From: Treponema sp.
GTDB taxonomy: Bacteria; Spirochaetota; Spirochaetia; Treponematales; Breznakiellaceae
Assembly (NCBI GenBank): GCA_009777535.1
Contig: WRLP01000001.1
Span: 1 to 47,630 of the forward strand
Length of the DNA stretch: 47,630 nucleotides
Reading direction: 5' to 3'
Shown here: positions 15,496 to 22,301 of the stretch, piece after piece
How the letters are laid out: each line of letters opens with the position of its first letter
Numbering within the stretch: the stretch's first letter is position 1
Made by a program: the position numbers and the translations under genes
Notes under the pieces: model-generated
Database searches by the model: none
Seen by the model: the letters and a program-made list of their open reading frames with translations, nothing else
Told to the model about the DNA's origin: nothing

Positions 15496-16298
15496 CCCAA
15501 TTCTGAGGCGCGCTCGTATGCCGCTTCCACAGCTCTGATCACGGAGCCGCGAAACGCGCAGTCCTCGAGAATTGCCAGGCCGGCAATGGTTGTGCCGCCC
15601 GGTGATGTTACCATATCTTTCAACTCGCCCGGATGCTTTCCTGTTTCCTGAACCATTGCCGCAGAGCCAAGGACGGTCTGGGCGGCATATTGCAGGGCTT
15701 TGTCTCTGGGCAGCCCCGCCTGCACGCCGCCGTCGGCCAATGCTTCGATGAACAGGTAGACAAAGGCCGGCCCCGAGCCGGAAAGCCCTGTGACCGAGTC
15801 CATGTATTTTTCTTCGATTACATCAACGGCGCCGGCGCCTTTCAGAATGTTTTCAAGCTGGGTGCGTTTTTCAGCGGAAACTTCTTTAGAGGCGGCCATG
15901 GCGATCATTCCCCTGCCGATTAGCGCCGGCGTATTGGGCATTATGCGCACCACCGGCGTACCGGTTCCCGCAAGCGACTGAATTTTTTCGATTGACCAGC
16001 CGGCGGCCATGGAAACAAGAACGGGGGGCTTTCCGGCGGCAAGCCGTGTTTTTATTACAGGCGTGATTTCAGCTAACACCAGGGGCATTATCTGCGGCTT
16101 GACAGCCAGGAAAACATAATCCCCTTTTTCCGCAGCTTCGGTATTGGATTTATAAACTGCCGCTCCCAGAAAAGCTGCCGCTGCCTGCGCTTTTTCCGCA
16201 TCGGCATCGGCAAGCCCCACGCTGGCGGAGGCTGCTGCGCACTTCATCAGGGCGCTGCCCATGTTGCCGCTGCCAATACAGGCTATTGTTATGCTCAT
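15492..16298 (-). CDS. proC: Pyrroline-5-carboxylate reductase
   Basis: About 268 residues from the ATG at 16298; the frame stays open upstream but AAGGAG sits just before this ATG and the protein then starts at the Rossmann strand. ProC makes proline by reducing pyrroline-5-carboxylate with NAD(P)H. Seen are TIACIGSGNMGSALM (nucleotide-binding GxGxxG), VFLAVKPQIMPLVL, MAAGWSIEKIQS, RIMPNTPALIGRGM, the substrate block GLSGSGPAFVYLFIEALADGGVQAGLPRDKA, and VTSPGGTTIAGL. It is full length. It is 10 bp downstream of trpS and overlaps the next gene by 4 bp. Confidence 0.95.
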   Translation of the reverse strand: MSITIACIGSGNMGSALMKCAAASASVGLADADAEKAQAAAAFLGAAVYKSNTEAAEKGDYVFLAVKPQIMPLVLAEITPVIKTRLAAGKPPVLVSMAAGWSIEKIQSLAGTGTPVVRIMPNTPALIGRGMIAMAASKEVSAEKRTQLENILKGAGAVDVIEEKYMDSVTGLSGSGPAFVYLFIEALADGGVQAGLPRDKALQYAAQTVLGSAAMVQETGKHPGELKDMVTSPGGTTIAGLAILEDCAFRGSVIRAVEAAYERASELG

Positions 16299-16308
16299 TC
16301 GCTTCTCC

Positions 16309-17304
16309 TTAATCAATGCCGGCAGCTTTCCTGAAACGATTAACTGTGGCAGCGGCAATAGGGCGTGCTTTTTCCGCACCCTGCTCAAGAATTTTATCCA
16401 GCGCGGGAATATCCGCCATGATTGCATCATACCGTTCCCGCACCGGTGTAAGCTCACGGTTTACAACACGGAACAACTCTTCTTTCGCCTCCCCCCAGCC
16501 CATGCCTCCGGCGCGGTATCGTGCGGCTAGCGCTGCCTGCTCATCAGCATTGGTAAAAAGTTTATAGAGCTGATAAACCTGGCTCGTGTCCGGATCTTTC
16601 GGCTCTTCAACGGATTGTGAATTGGTTACCATTCGCATAAGTGTTTTTTGTAAAACTTTTTCCGGAGCAAAAAGGGGAATAACATTATTGTAACTCTTGC
16701 TCATTTTGCGTCCGTCCAGCCCGGGAATTACTGCAACATTTTCCTGTACCGCAGCGCTGGGGATTTTCAGTACAGCCTGTCCGTAGTTTGCATTAACAGA
16801 CTGGGCAATATCGGCAGCCATTTCTATGTGCTGCACCTGATCCCTGCCCACCGGCACCACATCAGAATCAAAAATAATAATATCGGCAGCCATTAACACA
16901 GGATAGGTAAAAAGCCCCATATTGATTCCGGCATCGGCGTCATCGCCCCTTTCGTTATTGTCCTGAACCGCCGCCTTGTAGGCATGAGCCCTGTTCATCA
17001 GGCCCTTGGCGGTAAAAGCCATGAGCATGGTTGTAAGTTCAAAAACCTCGGGAATGGAGCTTTGCCGGTAAAAGATCACTTTTTCGGGATCGAGCCCGGA
17101 CGCAAGCCAGCCGGCGGCGACATGCCTTATCGTGGAATTCAATTCGCCCGGATCCTTCATGGTGTTAAGGCCGTGGTAGTCGGCGATAAAATACCTTGCA
17201 TCGTATTCTTTGGCAAGCTCCAGCGCAGGCTTTATCGCACCAAAATAGTTGCCGACATGCAGATCGCCTGTGGGTTTTATGCCAGTCAGTGAAATTTTCT
17301 TCAT
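16309..17304 (-). CDS. trpS: Tryptophanyl-tRNA synthetase
   Basis: About 331 residues from the ATG at 17304, chosen because the protein then starts KKISLTGIKPTGDLHVGNYFG, the class-I N-terminus with its HIGH-like motif; the longer frame adds 29 residues with no family match. Other landmarks are ADYHGLNT, MAFTAKGLMNRAHAYK, FTYPVLMAADI, VGRDQVQHIEMA and the KMSKS loop at GLDGRKMSKSYNN. The enzyme charges tRNA-Trp. It leads a trpS-proC-ribF operon and lacks a Shine-Dalgarno sequence; a promoter placed 7 bp before the ATG suggests a leaderless transcript. Confidence 0.95.
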   Translation of the reverse strand: MKKISLTGIKPTGDLHVGNYFGAIKPALELAKEYDARYFIADYHGLNTMKDPGELNSTIRHVAAGWLASGLDPEKVIFYRQSSIPEVFELTTMLMAFTAKGLMNRAHAYKAAVQDNNERGDDADAGINMGLFTYPVLMAADIIIFDSDVVPVGRDQVQHIEMAADIAQSVNANYGQAVLKIPSAAVQENVAVIPGLDGRKMSKSYNNVIPLFAPEKVLQKTLMRMVTNSQSVEEPKDPDTSQVYQLYKLFTNADEQAALAARYRAGGMGWGEAKEELFRVVNRELTPVRERYDAIMADIPALDKILEQGAEKARPIAAATVNRFRKAAGID

Positions 17305-17311
17305 ATTGGAA

Positions 17312-17340
17312 AATGTAGCGATTTCATGATGAATTGTAAA
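17312..17340 (-). promoter_or_regulatory. Predicted leaderless promoter of trpS
   Basis: Minus strand: -35 TTTACA at 17340-17335, a 17-bp spacer, and -10 TACATT at 17317-17312. The hexamer ends 7 bp before the ATG at 17304. No ribosome binding site is seen, and no T-box fits in the gap to hicA. Confidence 0.5.
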
Positions 17341-17387
17341 GGTAGAACGGTGGTGATAGTCCGAAGTCGTAAACACAACCAAGCTTT

Positions 17388-17561
17388 TCAAGAAAAGAAT
17401 TTAATTATTGCTTTTGCAACCAGTTCATTTATGTCGGTATGACGGGGAACCTGCGTAGAGGTGTTTGCCCGGGGGTTTTCGTAAATATCATGATTTGCTC
17501 CATGCCGTACAAAAATTCCTCCCCGTTTTGCAATTTCTTTAAGCAATTTTTGCCGCTTCAA
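17388..17561 (-). CDS. hicA: HicA-type mRNA interferase toxin, TTG start
   Basis: 57 residues from a TTG at 17561; there is no ATG, so the gene is easily missed. The protein reads KRQKLLKEIAKRGGIFVRHG, then ANHDIYENP and VPRHTDINELVAKAIIK. This matches HicA: a short double-stranded-RNA-binding fold with the catalytic His in the RHGxNH/GGSH block and the PRH..I.E..A..I.K end. The start codon overlaps the hicB stop (TTGA), so translation is coupled and the order is antitoxin first. HicA toxins cut mRNA when not held by HicB. Confidence 0.82.
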   Translation of the reverse strand: MKRQKLLKEIAKRGGIFVRHGANHDIYENPRANTSTQVPRHTDINELVAKAIIKFFS

Positions 17562-17764
17562 GCAGGAACCTTTAACTTCAAAACACCGCTTTTACGTTTT
17601 TTAGCCAACCGTTTTTCCTCTTCCTGCCGGATATGGTAGACTTCGGTAAGCATTTCTTCCAGCTCGACAAGGTCATGTCCTTGTGTAAGATGATCAGGGT
17701 AGGTGTTCAGGTAACCCACTAACCAGCCATCATCGGCTTCCCAATAGGTATACGCAATGTTCAT
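17558..17764 (-). CDS. hicB: HicB-type antitoxin, short form
   Basis: 68 residues. The start IAYTYWEADDGWLVGYLNTYPDHLTQGHDLVELEEMLTEVYHI follows the HicB partial RNase-H-like fold (first strand, DDGWLVGYL, TQG, then a helix). There is no room for a C-terminal DNA-binding domain; the tail is basic (KRLAKKRKSGVLKLKV). It binds and blocks HicA, encoded by the overlapping next gene. The ribosome binding site CAGGAG lies 6 bp before the ATG. Confidence 0.75.
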   Translation of the reverse strand: MNIAYTYWEADDGWLVGYLNTYPDHLTQGHDLVELEEMLTEVYHIRQEEEKRLAKKRKSGVLKLKVPA

Positions 17765-17782
17765 GTTTGCTCCTGTTTCTTC

Positions 17783-17810
17783 ATTATATCACTTTTCAAA
17801 CCGATTACAA
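17783..17810 (-). promoter_or_regulatory. Predicted promoter of hicB-hicA
   Basis: Minus strand: TTGTAA at 17810-17805, a 16-bp spacer, and -10 TATAAT at 17788-17783, preceded by TGA so that it also fits the extended -10 form. The leader is about 15 nt and contains the CAGGAG ribosome binding site. Confidence 0.6.
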
Positions 17811-17887
17811 GACATCAGTCACAACATCCGGTAGTTTTGAATTTAGAAGCAGCTAAAAACGCCTGGCGCTGTTTTTGTTTCTACATA

Positions 17888-17916
17888 TTGACATATATCG
17901 ATATATGGGCTATATT
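17888..17916 (+). promoter_or_regulatory. Promoter with ArsR-type operator for the hgcAB operon
   Basis: -35 TTGACA at 17888-17893 and -10 TATATT at 17911-17916 are separated by exactly 17 bp, a near-ideal sigma-70 promoter. Within the spacer and the end of the -35 lies a perfect 16-bp palindrome, CATATATCGATATATG (17892-17907). ArsR/SmtB repressors bind AT-rich palindromes placed this way, so the first gene's product is the likely repressor. The short leader has GAGG 8 bp before the ATG at 17936. Confidence 0.75.
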
Positions 17917-17935
17917 ATTGAAAGAGGCTTCTGGT

Positions 17936-18253
17936 ATGGACTATGAAGATTACGCACTTTTTTTCAGGGCTCTATCGGATGAAAACCGCCTGAAAATTAT
18001 GGACATGCTTTCATGCGGGGAAATTTGCGCATGCGAAATCCTGCTGGAACTTGATATAACGCAATCTACCCTTTCCCACCACATGAAAATATTATGTGAC
18101 TGCGCACTGGTAGTCCCCCGCAGGGCCGGAAAGTGGACGTACTATTCCCAGAATAAAGCTGCGATTAAATCTTTGAAAGATTTTATTGGATATGTCTCTG
18201 CTAAAAGAGAAAAATGTATTTGTAACTTGGAAAAGGATGATGACTATGAGTAA
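17936..18253 (+). CDS. arsR: ArsR/SmtB-family metal(loid)-responsive repressor
   Basis: About 105 residues from the ATG at 17936; the frame is open upstream but runs through the promoter. It is a winged helix-turn-helix: FFRALSDENRLKIMDMLSCGEICACEILLELDITQSTLSHHMKILCDCALV. The CGEICAC segment in helix 3 corresponds to the arsenite-sensing ELCVCDL motif of ArsR, so As(III) or a similar thiophilic metal is a plausible inducer. A C-terminal KCIC and further Cys residues (LCDC) may add ligands. It heads the operon, and its last 8 bp overlap the start of hgcA. Its own palindromic operator lies upstream. Confidence 0.9.
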   Translation: MDYEDYALFFRALSDENRLKIMDMLSCGEICACEILLELDITQSTLSHHMKILCDCALVVPRRAGKWTYYSQNKAAIKSLKDFIGYVSAKREKCICNLEKDDDYE

Positions 18254-19283
18254 TTGTTGTAAAACTGAAGAAAGCTCCTGCTGTTGTGGTCCGAAAGACA
18301 CACAATGCGATGGACTGCCCGCTGTTTCAACAAGCCTTTCGGGTAAAGATATTTTCGGCGCTTGTAAAGTTCGTTGGGGTATCGGGCGAATGGATTATAA
18401 AGTAGAACCTGGAATTTACAAGGTAAATAACCCTGATGGTTCTTCCCCGGTACTGGTAAGCGCAAATTACAAGCTGACTTTTGATACACTCAGAAAAAAC
18501 CTTGCCGATCTTGATTGCTGGCTGCTGATACTGAACACAAAGGGTGTCAATGTCTGGTGTGCTGCCGGAGAGGGTACTTTTGGAACTGATGAATTGGTAA
18601 ACCGTATTGAGCAGACCGCCCTTGCCGATTTGGTTACTCACAGAAAACTGATCCTACCGCAGCTCGGCGCCCCTGGTGTAAGCGCCCATGAAGTAACCAG
18701 GCGTACTGGTTTTGTTGTTGTTTACGGTCCGGTTCGGGCAGCAGATGTGAGGGCTTTCATCGGGAATGGATATAAAGCGACAAAAGAAATGAGAAACGTC
18801 CGGTTTACTTTTTATGACAGACTTGTTTTGGCGCCTATGGAAATTGCCGAAACGGTCAAGATTGTACTGCCTGCTTTTGGGGTGTTGTTTGTTATCAACC
18901 TGTTTGCCAAAAGGCAGTTTGGGATTTTCGATACCACGCTTTATGTTGGCGCGAATTTGGCGGGGGCGTTTATCACGCCTGTATTGCTTCCGTTTATTCC
19001 GGGTAAGGCTTTTTCATTTAAGGGATGGCTTGCGGGGCTGGTTTGGACGGCTTTTGCCTTTTGGCTTTTCGGCTGGTATGCGCCGGGCTTTTGGCTTTTG
19101 GTTGCGGGGTATGGCTTCCTGCTTCCCGCTGTATCATCTTTTCTTGCAATGAATTTTACCGGAGCTTCTACCTATACTTCGCCGTCCGGTGTTTTGAAAG
19201 AAATGAAAATCGCCCTGCCGTTCATTATTGGTTCTGCATTTCTTGGCGCTATTCTTGTATTGATTAAAAGTTTTGTTGGTTAA
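18246..19283 (+). CDS. hgcA: HgcA, corrinoid protein of mercury methylation (variant cap motif)
   Basis: 345 residues. HgcA is a membrane-bound corrinoid protein that passes a methyl group to Hg(II). Residues 31-170 are the corrinoid-binding domain: VRWGIGRMDYKVEPGIY, SPVLVSANYKLTFDTLR, LILNTKGVNVWCAAGEGTFG and KLILPQLGAPGVSAHEV. Cys105 in NVWCAAGE is the expected lower cobalt ligand. The family motif is NVWCAAGK; here the last Lys is Glu109 (codon GAG). Residues 195-345 form about five transmembrane helices, as in HgcA and unlike soluble CdhD/AcsC proteins. The N-terminus (1-21) is unusual, with seven Cys, including CC and CCC, that could bind thiophilic metals. The ATG overlaps the arsR end; AAAGGA precedes it. 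hgcB follows 11 bp later. Confidence 0.92.
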   Translation: MSNCCKTEESSCCCGPKDTQCDGLPAVSTSLSGKDIFGACKVRWGIGRMDYKVEPGIYKVNNPDGSSPVLVSANYKLTFDTLRKNLADLDCWLLILNTKGVNVWCAAGEGTFGTDELVNRIEQTALADLVTHRKLILPQLGAPGVSAHEVTRRTGFVVVYGPVRAADVRAFIGNGYKATKEMRNVRFTFYDRLVLAPMEIAETVKIVLPAFGVLFVINLFAKRQFGIFDTTLYVGANLAGAFITPVLLPFIPGKAFSFKGWLAGLVWTAFAFWLFGWYAPGFWLLVAGYGFLLPAVSSFLAMNFTGASTYTSPSGVLKEMKIALPFIIGSAFLGAILVLIKSFVG

Positions 19284-19294
19284 TTGGAGGCTTT

Positions 19295-19594
19295 ATGAAT
19301 CACAAGTATCTTAAAAATGTTGTTTCTCTTTCTTTTGATAAAGGGAAGTGTACAGGCTGCTGCAGATGTGCGGAAGTTTGTCCTCATGGCGTGTTTGATG
19401 TATCGAATGGCAAGGCGGAAATTGCAGAGAGGGATTTATGTATGGAATGCGGCGCTTGTGCGCTGAATTGTCCTGCCGAGGCAATAAAGGTGAATGCAGG
19501 GGTCGGCTGTGCTGCAGCGATAATATGGGGCTGGTTTACCGGAAATGAGCCTGCCTGCGGCTGCTCTGAAACTGGCAGTGCGTGTTGCGGGTGA
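19295..19594 (+). CDS. hgcB: HgcB, 2[4Fe-4S] ferredoxin of mercury methylation
   Basis: 99 residues. Two cluster-binding motifs: C19, C22, C25 and C29 (CTGCCRCAEVCPHGVF, with an extra Cys23) and C49, C52, C55 and C59 (CMECGACALNCP). The third block VNAGVGCAAAII carries the HgcB-specific Cys72. The C-terminus has several Cys (ACGC) and ends in a vicinal pair, ACCG (C97-C98). These features separate HgcB from ordinary ferredoxins. HgcB reduces the HgcA corrinoid and its Cys pair is thought to deliver Hg(II). All Cys residues known to matter are present, in contrast to the altered motif in HgcA. The ribosome binding site TTGGAGG precedes the ATG. Confidence 0.93.
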   Translation: MNHKYLKNVVSLSFDKGKCTGCCRCAEVCPHGVFDVSNGKAEIAERDLCMECGACALNCPAEAIKVNAGVGCAAAIIWGWFTGNEPACGCSETGSACCG

Positions 19595-19605
19595 GGGAGA
19601 GCATT

Positions 19606-20652
19606 ATGAGTGGACAGGACAAAAGCGGCATTGGCTTTTTTGAGAAGTATTTAACCCTTTGGGTTATTTTATGTATGGTTGTGGGCGTTTTAATCGGGAA
19701 GTTTCTGCCCGCGATACCCGCTTTCCTTGGCAGGTTTGAATATGCCCAGGTTTCAATTCCTATCGCAATTCTGATATGGCTGATGATTTATCCCATGATG
19801 ATGAAGGTTGATTTTGCCAGCGTCAGGAATGTCGGCAAGAACCCAAAAGGGCTTTTTGTAACATGGGTTACAAATTGGTTAATTAAGCCATTCACCATGT
19901 ACGGCATTGCATGGTTTTTCTTTTATGTGATTTTTAAAGCTGTTATTCCGGCTGAACTTGCAAGAGATTATTTAGCCGGGGCTATCCTATTGGGAGCGGC
20001 TCCCTGTACGGCTATGGTCTTTGTGTGGAGTCATTTAACAAAGGGAAACCCTGCCTATACAGTTGTACAGGTTGCCACAAATGATTTAATCATTTTGATT
20101 GCTTTTACACCTATTGTCGCCTTTCTGATGGGTGTTAGCGGCGTATCAGTTCCCTGGGATACCCTGCTGCTATCTGTTGTATTATTTGTGGTCATTCCCC
20201 TGACCCTGGGCAGTGTTACCCGAAGGGTTGTAATCAAGAACAAAGGGCAGGATTACTTTGAACATAGTTTTATTACTAAGTTCAACAATGTTACGGTAAT
20301 TGGCCTGCTTCTGACACTTGTTATTATATTCTCATTTCAGGGCGATGTTATCCTTGGCAATCCCCTGCATATAATTCTTATCGCAATACCGCTGTCCATT
20401 CAAACGTATCTGATTTTCGCAATCGCTTATTTGACAAGCAAGGCATTGAAGCTGTCTCATGATGTGGCAGCCCCGGCCGGAATGATTGGGGCTTCAAACT
20501 TTTTTGAATTGGCTGTTGCCGTAGCGATTGCCCTTTTTGGAGCGCAATCACCTGTTGCCTTGGCAACAATTGTCGGTGTGCTGGTTGAGGTTCCGATTAT
20601 GCTTAGTCTGGTGCGATTTGCCAATAAAACGAAAAGGTGGTTTCCCAAATGA
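19606..20652 (+). CDS. acr3: Acr3-family arsenite efflux permease
   Basis: About 348 residues from the ATG at 19606, preceded by GAGGGAGA. It has ten hydrophobic segments. The hallmark LLGAAPCTAMVFVWSHLTKGNPAYTVVQVATNDLI contains the conserved Cys needed for As(III) transport. The N-terminal block LWVILCMVVGVLIGKFLP and the late block APAGMIGASNFFELAVAVAIALFG are also family-typical. It exports arsenite (or antimonite) from the cytoplasm. It is the fourth gene of the arsR-hgcA-hgcB operon, so the repressor probably senses arsenic and controls hgcAB as well. Confidence 0.95.
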   Translation: MSGQDKSGIGFFEKYLTLWVILCMVVGVLIGKFLPAIPAFLGRFEYAQVSIPIAILIWLMIYPMMMKVDFASVRNVGKNPKGLFVTWVTNWLIKPFTMYGIAWFFFYVIFKAVIPAELARDYLAGAILLGAAPCTAMVFVWSHLTKGNPAYTVVQVATNDLIILIAFTPIVAFLMGVSGVSVPWDTLLLSVVLFVVIPLTLGSVTRRVVIKNKGQDYFEHSFITKFNNVTVIGLLLTLVIIFSFQGDVILGNPLHIILIAIPLSIQTYLIFAIAYLTSKALKLSHDVAAPAGMIGASNFFELAVAVAIALFGAQSPVALATIVGVLVEVPIMLSLVRFANKTKRWFPK

Positions 20653-20846
20653 GTTGTCCGAATGTTAAAGAGTGCGCCTGTCCTAAAAAGACATGTGTAA
20701 ACAATGGTAAATGCTGTTCCTGTGTTATCAAGCATAAATTAACGGACAGTCTGCCCTTCTGTCTGTTTTTAGATAACGGTGGAGACAAGAGTTTAAAGAA
20801 TTTTTACCGGAAACTTAAAGAACGGTTTGAAATGGAAGCGGTATAG
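20649..20846 (+). CDS. Small Cys-rich protein, DUF6485-like
   Basis: 65 residues from an ATG that overlaps the acr3 stop (ATGA), so it belongs to the operon. The first half is MSCPNVKECACPKKTCVNNGKCCSCVIKH, eight Cys in 25 residues arranged like a zinc- or metal-binding knuckle, then LPFCLFL and a basic-acidic helical tail. Similar small proteins, starting MSCPN and with the CxCP...GKCC pattern, occur in anaerobes. The function is unknown; metal binding is an inference from the Cys pattern and the neighbours. Confidence 0.75.
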   Translation: MSCPNVKECACPKKTCVNNGKCCSCVIKHKLTDSLPFCLFLDNGGDKSLKNFYRKLKERFEMEAV

Positions 20847-20887
20847 GGGAGATGTATGGAGACGAAAGACTCATTGGAGGCAATGCA

Positions 20888-21616
20888 ATGAATATGCAAA
20901 ATAATATATATGTTATTTCCGGGGCAAGCTCAGGAATAGGCAAAAGTTGTGTTGATTTATTACTGGAAAAGGGCGCAACAATAATTGGGCTTGATCTGCA
21001 TGAACCAGAAATTAAAGACAACAATTATCAACATTTTATAACTGATGTTACCGATGAAAATAGTATACTATCAGCAATAAAAGAAATAGAAAAGCAATTT
21101 ACCATAATAGACGGTTTAATAAATTGCGCAGGTATTTTTGCCAACTCGAAGCCATTATATGATATTACTTCTGATGAATGGAATAAAGTAATATCAACAA
21201 ATCTTACGGGAACTTTTTTATTATCAAAATATATAAGCAAAATAATGATAAAGAACATGAAAGGTAAAATTGTTAACATAAGCTGCATCAGGTCAAAAAT
21301 ATTCAGGCCGAATATGGCGGATTATGCAGCTTCAAAAGGCGCAATAGTATCATTAACATCTGCCATGGCCCTGGATTTATCAAAATTTAACATTCAAGTT
21401 AATGCAGTAGCTCCCGGATTTACATATACCGGAATGACATCAAAATCATTTGATAATCCGGAAATAAGAAAAATGTCTGAAAACCTTATCCCGGGCGGTA
21501 AAATCGCTATGCCGGAAGATATAGGCAAAGTTATCATTTTTTTATTATCTGATTCTTCAGATTATATAAATGGCGAAACTATATTTGTTGATGGCGGATA
21601 TGGTATTTTGAAATAA
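20888..21616 (+). CDS. Short-chain dehydrogenase/reductase, AT-rich gene
   Basis: About 242 residues from the ATG at 20888, which has GGAGG at 20876-20880. It is a classical SDR: cofactor loop SGASSGIGKSCV, acidic LDLHE after strand 2 (suggesting NAD), NCAGIF, IVNISCIRS, catalytic YAASKGA, and VNAVAPGFTYTGM. The C-terminal block DGGYGIL is usual. The substrate is not clear. It follows the arsenic/mercury operon by 41 bp on the same strand but uses many ATA, AAT and TTA codons, so it is much more AT-rich than its neighbours and may have arrived separately. Confidence 0.88.
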   Translation: MNMQNNIYVISGASSGIGKSCVDLLLEKGATIIGLDLHEPEIKDNNYQHFITDVTDENSILSAIKEIEKQFTIIDGLINCAGIFANSKPLYDITSDEWNKVISTNLTGTFLLSKYISKIMIKNMKGKIVNISCIRSKIFRPNMADYAASKGAIVSLTSAMALDLSKFNIQVNAVAPGFTYTGMTSKSFDNPEIRKMSENLIPGGKIAMPEDIGKVIIFLLSDSSDYINGETIFVDGGYGILK

Positions 21617-21667
21617 AGTTTTCAAAATGGTGTCGTAGGGTGTGCCGTGGTTCTGATAGCAACCATA

Positions 21668-21961
21668 TCATTCATAATGTGTCCACATACGAATGATTTT
21701 TACTTTGCCTTTGTATGGTATACCGCTTTCATCTATCTCATTCCTTTCATTAGGCAAAACCTGATAAACTAGACGATGTTGAATAGTTATTCTGCGTGAA
21801 TACACAGCCTCGTAACCTTGTAATTTTTCATAAGGAGGCGGGTTTTGGAAAGGATTATTCCGTATTATCCTGAGCAAATAAATAGTTTTTTGTTTTAACC
21901 CAACCTGCTCCAGTTTTCGAGCGTCTTTTTCTGCTTGCCGGGTTAAGCTTGTTTTATACAT
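21668..21961 (-). CDS. YoeB/Txe-type mRNA interferase toxin
   Basis: About 97 residues from the ATG at 21961; the longer frame would run well into the antitoxin gene. It has the RelE/YoeB pattern: a basic helix (TRQAEKDARKLEQVGLKQK), IIRNNPFQNPPPYEKLQGYEAVYSRRITIQHRLVYQVL, with the RRI..HRLVY block of YoeB-like toxins, and a C-terminal KIIRMWTHYE with the His-Tyr pair that takes part in ribosome-dependent mRNA cleavage. The start overlaps the antitoxin stop by 8 bp. Confidence 0.85.
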   Translation of the reverse strand: MYKTSLTRQAEKDARKLEQVGLKQKTIYLLRIIRNNPFQNPPPYEKLQGYEAVYSRRITIQHRLVYQVLPNERNEIDESGIPYKGKVKIIRMWTHYE

Positions 21962-22178
21962 CAGCCCATACATCAGAGAGGGGGATACATTTCTCAAGCG
22001 GGGTGTCAATCCCCTCCTTGATGGAATCTGCCATACCGGGGATGGAATTTAAATAACTCGTATCATCCATCTCCAAAATATCTCGGTATTTTTGAAAAAG
22101 TAGGAAATCCCGCACCGCATGAAGAGCATCATTGGATAAGGTCTCAATTTCATTTTTTACCGATTCTCTGATAGTCAT
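21954..22178 (-). CDS. Antitoxin partner of the YoeB-type toxin
   Basis: 74 residues. The N-terminal helix TIRESVKNEIETLSNDALHAVRDFLLFQKY resembles DUF2281-like antitoxins, and the second half (SYLNSIPGMADSIKEGIDTPLEKC) is the toxin-binding tail common in this group. It is not a clear Phd/YefM protein. GAGGG lies before the ATG, and the toxin gene follows with overlap, so the pair is one unit. It lies divergent from the flavin reductase gene. Confidence 0.75.
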   Translation of the reverse strand: MTIRESVKNEIETLSNDALHAVRDFLLFQKYRDILEMDDTSYLNSIPGMADSIKEGIDTPLEKCIPLSDVWADV

Positions 22179-22251
22179 TGTTTTTCCCTCATAATCATAC
22201 TATAACATCTGATTGTCATTATCAAGTAAGGCCGCGCAGTGGGCGCCGTTT

Positions 22252-22280
22252 TTGCATATACGCCCTAAATCAATTATACT
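22252..22280 (+). promoter_or_regulatory. Predicted promoter of the flavin reductase gene
   Basis: -35 TTGCAT at 22252-22257, a 17-bp spacer, and -10 TATACT at 22275-22280. A GGGAGAAGGA ribosome binding site follows before the ATG at 22302, so this is a normal short leader. Confidence 0.6.
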
Positions 22281-22301
22281 TAATCCAGGGAGAAGGACGT
22301 A

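Noticed and set aside
18246-19283. HgcA as a CdhD/AcsC acetyl-CoA pathway protein
   Set aside because: It has five membrane helices, the NVWCA motif and a true HgcB partner; CdhD proteins are soluble and lack these.
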